This document shows, one piece after another, positions 58,366 to 64,000 of a DNA stretch of 64,000 nt. Under the pieces are notes generated by a model that did not search any database, had not been told where the DNA came from, and was given only the letters and a program-made list of their open reading frames with translations. A program made the position numbers and the translations under genes. The stretch is from Sabellastarte sp. h YS-2021 (lineage: Eukaryota; Annelida; Polychaeta; Sabellida; Sabellidae), in assembly GCA_964017235.1 (NCBI GenBank), contig OZ024927.1, positions 47,807,293 to 47,871,292 of the forward strand, written 5' to 3'. Positions within the stretch are counted from its first letter, which is position 1. Each line of letters begins with the position of its first letter.

Positions 58366-61300
58366 CTATTTTGGGGGATTGAACTGGGACTGCCAGTGGG
58401 ACTGAGCAAACAGGTGTTGTTCATCAGTCAGTCTTGAAAAATGCTGTGACATATCTGCCGAGTACTTGCTGGCAGGTGGTGATCTGCCGAGAGCCTCTGC
58501 CATTGCTCTAATATAGTGTGGTCTGTTACCACAACAGATCCCCATGTACTGCACACCTAATTCCTTCAGCTCCCTTGTGAAAGTAGTGATGTTAGAGCGA
58601 GAACAAAGCCAGGAATCCAAGTCTTCCGGAAATGATCGCTCCCCTGTAATAAAAATGTAGAATTCATCAACTTATTATCACATTTGATAATTATTTTGGC
58701 ATTGTAATTAATATTTTCAACACTGTGGTTCTCCAAATTTAAAATAAATATATATACATCATTGTTGCTCAATGCTACATATTTGCTTGAATTCTTTAAT
58801 TTTCTGGTATAGGTTGGCTGTTTAAGTATTTCTATACAGCACAGTTATGTGTTGGACTTGTGGAATGATGATGCAGGAGTCACAATTTTATGCTGATGTT
58901 CCCTATAAAATAATTACGGACTACCCACCAGTAATCTGGTCTCTTAGGTCTTGCATGCAAATGGCATCAGCTGAAGTCCTGTATGGCACAGGTAGACAAG
59001 CAATTGGACCCTTCAAATAAAAATAACATTTTGTATCAAACAGTTGAACTGCTTACAGCTACTTTACGCCAATCATAACATGAAAATCATTATATATACA
59101 TAGTATAGTGTTGAAATTAATTTAGTCATGGATCACCCATGTGATTCAGTAATTTACCTTGCACTTTTGCCTGACCTCTTTGATAACAGGAAGAATAGAT
59201 TGGGGGCCTCTGATGCAGTTAACGCCCACCACATCAGCTCCAAGCTTCTCCAACTCTCTACAGGCATCTCCATAACTCATTGGCTCCTTGCCCTCTGGGC
59301 GTGTTTTGGGTGCCAATGTTATAACTGATGGCATACCTGATAGAAAATATGAAATACATACATTATATTCAATTATTTTATACACATATTTATGTAACTT
59401 CACAAATGAGGTAAAAGACAAAAATTGCAATCTAGTATTACTGATATCAACGTACAACAAATTATCCCTTTCTTTTAATAATCTTTATTCACAGGTGTCT
59501 CATGTTATCAAATTAAGCTGCCATTAATCAATCCTTGATATATTTCTCTTAAAAGCCTTACTTCATTGAATGTTATGTTAATGAAAAATGTAATTTAAGA
59601 TATTGCTTTTGATTAATAATGCAATCAAAAATTATTCAACAGCAACTTTTTGTGATTTATTTAAATTTTTACAATATAGCCACCAAGTTCTATCATCTAA
59701 TGAATTACATGCAAAGCATTACTATAACATATATGTTTTATAATTCTATGGTTATAATTTGGTATATGTGGATGCACAGTGGTTTATATTGAAGAATGCA
59801 GATATAACATGACTTGAAAAAGGTAATAAAATTGACAATAAATCCAATTATCCCCAAACAAAAAAGTATGTGTTGCTATGTTTCTGATCGAATTTATTAA
59901 ATTTCAAAATAATTATAGTTCAAATAGACTTTGCATTAAAGTTACAAATGTATTTAATATTGGTTTTGAGCTACAATAAACAACCTGACCTTCCACACCT
60001 CTGACAAAAAATTACCTGGTGCATAGTCCTGTATACACTTCAATGCTAAGACTGCTTCACCAAAAGCACTGAAAGTTTCAGCAATAATGAAATCTACCTT
60101 TGCATCAAGAGCCCATGCAATTTGTTCCTGTTAATTTAGAAACAGGAAGTGGATAAATGTTATTGGTTTTATTTATCATCAACATAGAAATGTCACATGT
60201 ATATTGTTATCAGTAATTTCAGAACCATTCAGTCCAACAACATTCAAAATGCTTCCCAGTTGTTGTTTGACACGGAATTTCTAAATAAAATGCAGTGGCA
60301 GATCTAGGGGGGTGGGCGTGGAGGGCATTTTTGTCCTTGTCCACACACCCCACCAATCCCCTACACCAAGATCTGTCATTACTAGGCTTAAAAATCTTAA
60401 ATCAAACTGATCAGAAAATGTCAAAAATATTTTCAGTTATTTGGATATGACAGAAGACTTTATGCATCAGAATATAGTTAATCTCAAAATAGTAAAATCA
60501 AAATTGTTCAATGTAGCAGAAAAAGAGTGGAGAGCAGATGTGACATCAAAGCCAAAACTTAGAAATTATGAGATATTTAAAACTGATCTACAGCCAGCCA
60601 ATTATCTTCAAAATTTTATGCCTAAATTTAAAAGATCACTCTTTGCACAATTTAGGCCTGGTGTATTGCCCTTGCGCATAGAAACTGGTCGTTACCACTT
60701 AACCAAGGATCCTAAATCAAAAACTTACAGAAAACTCAATGTAGAAGAACGAACATGCCTGGTTTGCAATATGAATTCAGATGAAATTCACTTTTTATGT
60801 CATTGTCCCATGTATGAAGAACAAAGAAAATTATTGTTTTCTAAAATCAGTTTCCTGGCAAACACAAGTTTACAAAGATTTCTTAAACATGTCTAATGAG
60901 GAACAATTGTCTTTGATATTTAATAATTTTGAAAAACCTCTAATTGTTTATCTTTATGATTCATGGAATATTCGTAAAAAAATTATCAATAAATAAAGAG
61001 CTGAACAAAAGTAAGGAAAAATTGATAATCAGCTTGTGATTTATGTCACGTTGTTATTGTTCTTATAACTATATTAATTTACCATTTTCAAAAAAGTGTT
61101 ATTCCTATAAATAATACCAGTTTGGTCTGTTTTTATTCAGTAATTTCTGTATGTAATACTTTATTGTTATAACAGTATTAAATGTTTATAAACATGTACA
61201 TATTTAATGACTATGTGTGATTATATTATTTTTGTATTGGAAAAACAACCACATGTGAAACTATATTTTTGTACTAAAAGTGACTTATAAGCCCATATGG

Positions 61301-63517
61301 GCTGGGCATTTTAGGTGCATGTCACTATAATAAATGAATAAATAAATAAATATACCTGTTTAAAGTGACAATTATTATACCTGTGTCACTGTCCAGTATC
61401 AAAGGGGATTAGGCTCTTTTGTGTGTGTAGTAAGTCAGGTCTCATTCTCAAACAAACTGAGGATTACATCTTTTGTGGATAACTTTGTTTATAAACCTTT
61501 TTTGTTTACCAGTGTATGTTTAAACATGATATGCAATTTACAAAAATTGGAATCACTCACCCCAATTAATTATTTCTTACGTGACTTCTATGTTTCAGTT
61601 CTAATTTGCTATAGTAGCTATGATAAGATTAAATTGAAAAAAAAAGTTAAATTCTGAAAACGTTTCATCAAATTTAATCAATTGGTTTATGTGTTTTTAA
61701 AGAAAAACAATGAAAGAATCAGTTATTTTAAAATAAAAATGTTAAAGAAAAAATGTGGCATATAAATTTAGATTCAAGTATGTTTCCCTCCATGTTTTAC
61801 AGTCATACCATTGTTTATTATGGGAAGCCCCTTTGAAGTTTATTTTAGGTTTTGTGTATTTGTAATCATGTCAGTAAACTGCTGTATGGGTCTGACAATT
61901 GAGTGTAGAAAAACCCCCAATAGAAAAAAAACTGCAGAAAAAGTCACAGTAGAAAACTAGTGTATGAACAAATAATCCCAGTAGAAAATACCCAAACCTT
62001 TGTTACATGGTAACTACTTGACAGTGCTTGTGTAAATGTGTTATGTACCATTTAAATAGAGGGCTTTCATAGAGGTATTTTCTACTGCAGGGTTTTACAG
62101 AGGCTTTTTTCTGCTAGAGGCTTTTTCAGTTTACTTGGCCATCAGTATCATATACATGTATAAAGTGTTTTGATAAGATTGGTATTTTGCCCTCCCTGTC
62201 CCATAAAATGTACAGCATTTTGTCCCCCCTTGCAATTTTGACTGGCGTTTTGTCCCCCAGTATTTTGTCCACTGACATTTTGTCCATGCACCATGTGATA
62301 TGTCCTGTTACAGAATGTCCAAGTATGAAATATCCATACCCGCGACAACCCATGCCCCCCTTTCGGGAAATCCTGTATCTGCCCCTGAAATGTAAGCTAA
62401 GATTGTTTTCAGACATTATAGCCTAGTTGTAGATGTGCAACATAGAAACCTTGAATATGTGTCTGCATTCCTCTTGAGATTTGGGATCCTCTGGGTTGTA
62501 TATTGTAGTATTACAAATGTTGCCTGCCAGAAGAGTATTGGTCTTATCAGCCACTTCTTTAGCAATGCGTAGGGCATCAACATTTAGTTTTTTCAAGTCA
62601 TTTTCTCTTCCAATCAGCTTTAGTTTTTCTCTGTGCCCATAGTACTAAAAATAGACATCAATTACACTTAATGGGTTATTTAACTTTTTGGTCAAATATG
62701 CATAGTTTATCATTTTAATATATCAACATTTTTGTGACAATGATAACTCAGAAACTATAACATAATTTATTACAATGACAGTTTTTATTTACTCATTGCA
62801 GACAAACATGAAGTGTTAGATGACTTTATAATTTGCATAAATTCATCACTTAGGCTAATGTGCACTAAGAGAGCTACAGATAACATTAATCAAACAAATG
62901 CCAATATCTTTCCAAATTTTGAATATTTTTACAGTCAGTGTTTGCATACAACTGCATGTCCTTGTGTAACCTTACGCCCTGCCATCTCCAGATAGTCAAG
63001 ACAGATTTAAAGGCAAAATTATTCTTAAAACTGTTTGACCATTGGCAATATTCACAAATGGGATCAGGAATAGATGGGCCAAAAAATCAGCTTTAGTTTG
63101 GTATTATACTATGGTTAGTTAAATTGATTTTTGTTGATATTGTGCTTGTCCCATTTATATAAATAACCCCAGATATTTTGTGTGAGATAATATTCTATAA
63201 CTTGTATTGCTAAACATAGGGAATATGTCGTGCTGATCTATTGACTGATCATCAGAGCAAGAACCTCAATTGTGAATTACCAAAAATGTACTTCATTGAT
63301 TCATTAACTTTGGCAAAGTTTATTACCGTAAAAGCTTCCACTACATCACTTCCACAGTGAACAAAATGTTCATGCATATTTCTGACCAGATGAGGATATT
63401 CTATCACAACTTCAGGAACAAAAGCCCCTGCTTTGAGATAACCAAGCCTTTCAAATTCAAACAGGTAACCCTCAGCACAGATAATATGCTCCCCTGCCTG
63501 CAACCTCTCCCGTAAAC
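58366..63517 (-). CDS. BHMT: Betaine--homocysteine S-methyltransferase-like, copy C (partial)
   Basis: Six coding exons on the minus strand: 63,327-63,517; 62,450-62,644; 60,016-60,127; 59,158-59,336; 58,929-59,010; 58,366-58,643. All splice in frame with AG/GT borders. The 16-nt first exon is not seen before the window edge and should lie beyond 64,000. Exon 5 is 179 nt, two codons shorter than in A and B. The zinc ligands are present (VVGVNC and GICCG). ETFEH of copy A reads ETFSA here. Exons 2-6 are the most diverged of the three copies, while the last exon is almost identical to copy B. Intron 3 (2.3 kb) holds an antisense LINE and small repeats. No stops or shifts; probably a working gene. 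Confidence 0.88.
60292..60382. repeat. Small inverted-repeat element
   Basis: GCAGTGGCAGATCTAGGGGG at the left and CCAAGATCTGTCATTAC at the right are reverse complements with mismatches; the interior is a G-rich then C-rich tract. A miniature element of about 90 nt in intron 3 of copy C. Confidence 0.55.
60430..61352 (+). mobile_element. LINE 3' end with C-terminal zinc-binding domain
   Basis: The plus-strand frame 60,441-60,896 (151 residues) reads [54 protein letters not shown] and [14 protein letters not shown]. This is the Cx2C...Hx3Cx2Y-type C-terminal domain of a LINE ORF2; a frameshift at about 60,890 leads to the last residues ending near 60,996. The 3' UTR contains GCCCATATGGGCTGGGC and ends in an ATAAATGAATAAATAAATAA tail. 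It is antisense within intron 3 of BHMT-like copy C and 5'-truncated. Confidence 0.8.
61900..62130. repeat. Inverted repeat with AGAAAA words
   Basis: CCCAGTAGAAAATACC (near 61,978) faces GGTATTTTCTACTG (near 62,073), and AAAACTGCAGAAAAAG faces CTTTTTTCTGCTAG. The arms are imperfect. Probably a small foldback element. Confidence 0.5.
62165..62392 (-). repeat. Repeat with reiterated GGACAAAATG motif
   Basis: On the minus strand the sequence starts CAGGGGCAGATACAGGATTT and then has GGACAAAATG-like units repeated at least four times (TGGACAAAATGTCAGTGG, GGACAAAATACTGG, GGGACAAAACGCCAG, GGGACAAAATGC). Both strands are open, which explains the overlapping frames, but it is repeat DNA. Confidence 0.6.
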
Positions 63518-64000
63518 CTAGATGCAAATCAAAAGCAAGATTACTTTGAAACTGTTTGCATCAAGAAAGACTTTAATTTGCTTCACCTGAACATAACTGT
63601 ACATTTACATCCTTTCTTGATTGAGGCATCCAGCAATTCTCCTATACAAGCTTCAAAATAAAAAACCACATAGATGCTCTTGTAGATAACATGGGGTTTG
63701 AAAAACTAAGAATCATATATCCTGGCTGTTTCTAGCTATTTTATGTTTTAATGGGTGCTTCTTTGATTACATCTTATAAATATATATCCCAGCAGGCACA
63801 CGCCTTGAAATGTCATTGATTTATAGTTGAAAACAGGTCCTGACATTGAAATCCACATTATCAACTACTGAAGCTAAGTTAGTTTTCTGACATGAAAAAG
63901 TAGTGATATTTTGACCAGAAATCATAGTGATTTTTGGTTGAAAAATTGGCACAGACACAATTTCAACAGTATTATGAAGCTGGAATTCTGACTGGAAAAT
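63518..64000. other. Intron 1 of copy C (partial)
   Basis: No start exon of the ATG-GCT-AAC or ATG-ACC-AAC type is present, and the SINE seen in intron 1 of A and B is absent in the visible part. Confidence 0.6.

Noticed and set aside
62126-62426. Overlapping frames on both strands with a Gly-Gln-rich product
   Set aside because: They come from the reiterated GGACAAAATG repeat, not from a gene.
1-64000. CRISPR arrays, operons, ribosome-binding sites or a prokaryotic system
   Set aside because: Spliced genes, LINE/SINE/DIRS content and AT-rich intergenic DNA show an animal genome; no regularly spaced short repeats were seen.

Overview
This is a eukaryotic, almost certainly animal, window: AT-rich, with spliced genes (GT-AG introns) and dense debris of LINEs, DIRS-type tyrosine-recombinase retrotransposons, PIF/Harbinger transposons, a Penelope-like element, tRNA-derived SINEs and foldback MITEs. 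The commonest SINE looks like the tRNA-headed SINEs I know from molluscs, so a mollusc or related lophotrochozoan is my best guess. That is an inference from repeat style, not a proven identification.

The only host genes I can support form a tandem array on the minus strand of betaine--homocysteine S-methyltransferase-like (BHMT-like) genes. Copies A (25,627-29,163) and B (38,355-43,205) are complete, seven-coding-exon genes of 352 codons each plus stop. Copy C (58,366-63,517) has coding exons 2-7 and its first exon lies beyond the window. Between the intact copies lie two decayed copies, D' (33,865-34,758) and D (45,820-48,943). Each keeps only the 16-nt first coding exon and a broken last exon. 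The order along the strand is therefore intact, remnant, intact, remnant, intact. The intact copies keep the zinc-binding cysteines of the BHMT family (GINC/GVNC and GICCG) but differ from human BHMT at several positions associated with substrate binding.

Layout. 1-8.7 kb: LINE and two Harbinger fragments. 8.4-12.7 kb: a degenerate DIRS element on the minus strand ending in a foldback repeat. 13.6-17.0 kb: a second, internally deleted DIRS on the plus strand. 17-25 kb: mostly unassigned AT-rich DNA with SINEs, a MITE and a LINE fragment. 25.6-29.4 kb: BHMT-like A. 29.7-33.4 kb: unidentified retroelement-like DNA, a tandem repeat and one arm of a large inverted repeat. 33.6-38.6 kb: remnant D', the second arm (with SINE and LINE insertions) and the 3' flank of B. 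38.4-43.4 kb: BHMT-like B, with a Penelope fragment in its last intron. 44-58 kb: a diverged duplicate of the 33.6-38.9 kb segment, expanded by a palindromic transposon, LINEs, a SINE and a third DIRS copy. 58.4-64 kb: BHMT-like C, with a LINE antisense in an intron.

The array seems to have grown by at least two segmental duplications. Insertions fall in only one member of several duplicate pairs, so the paralogous segment gives the empty site. No rRNA, tRNA gene, CRISPR array or prokaryotic feature was seen.
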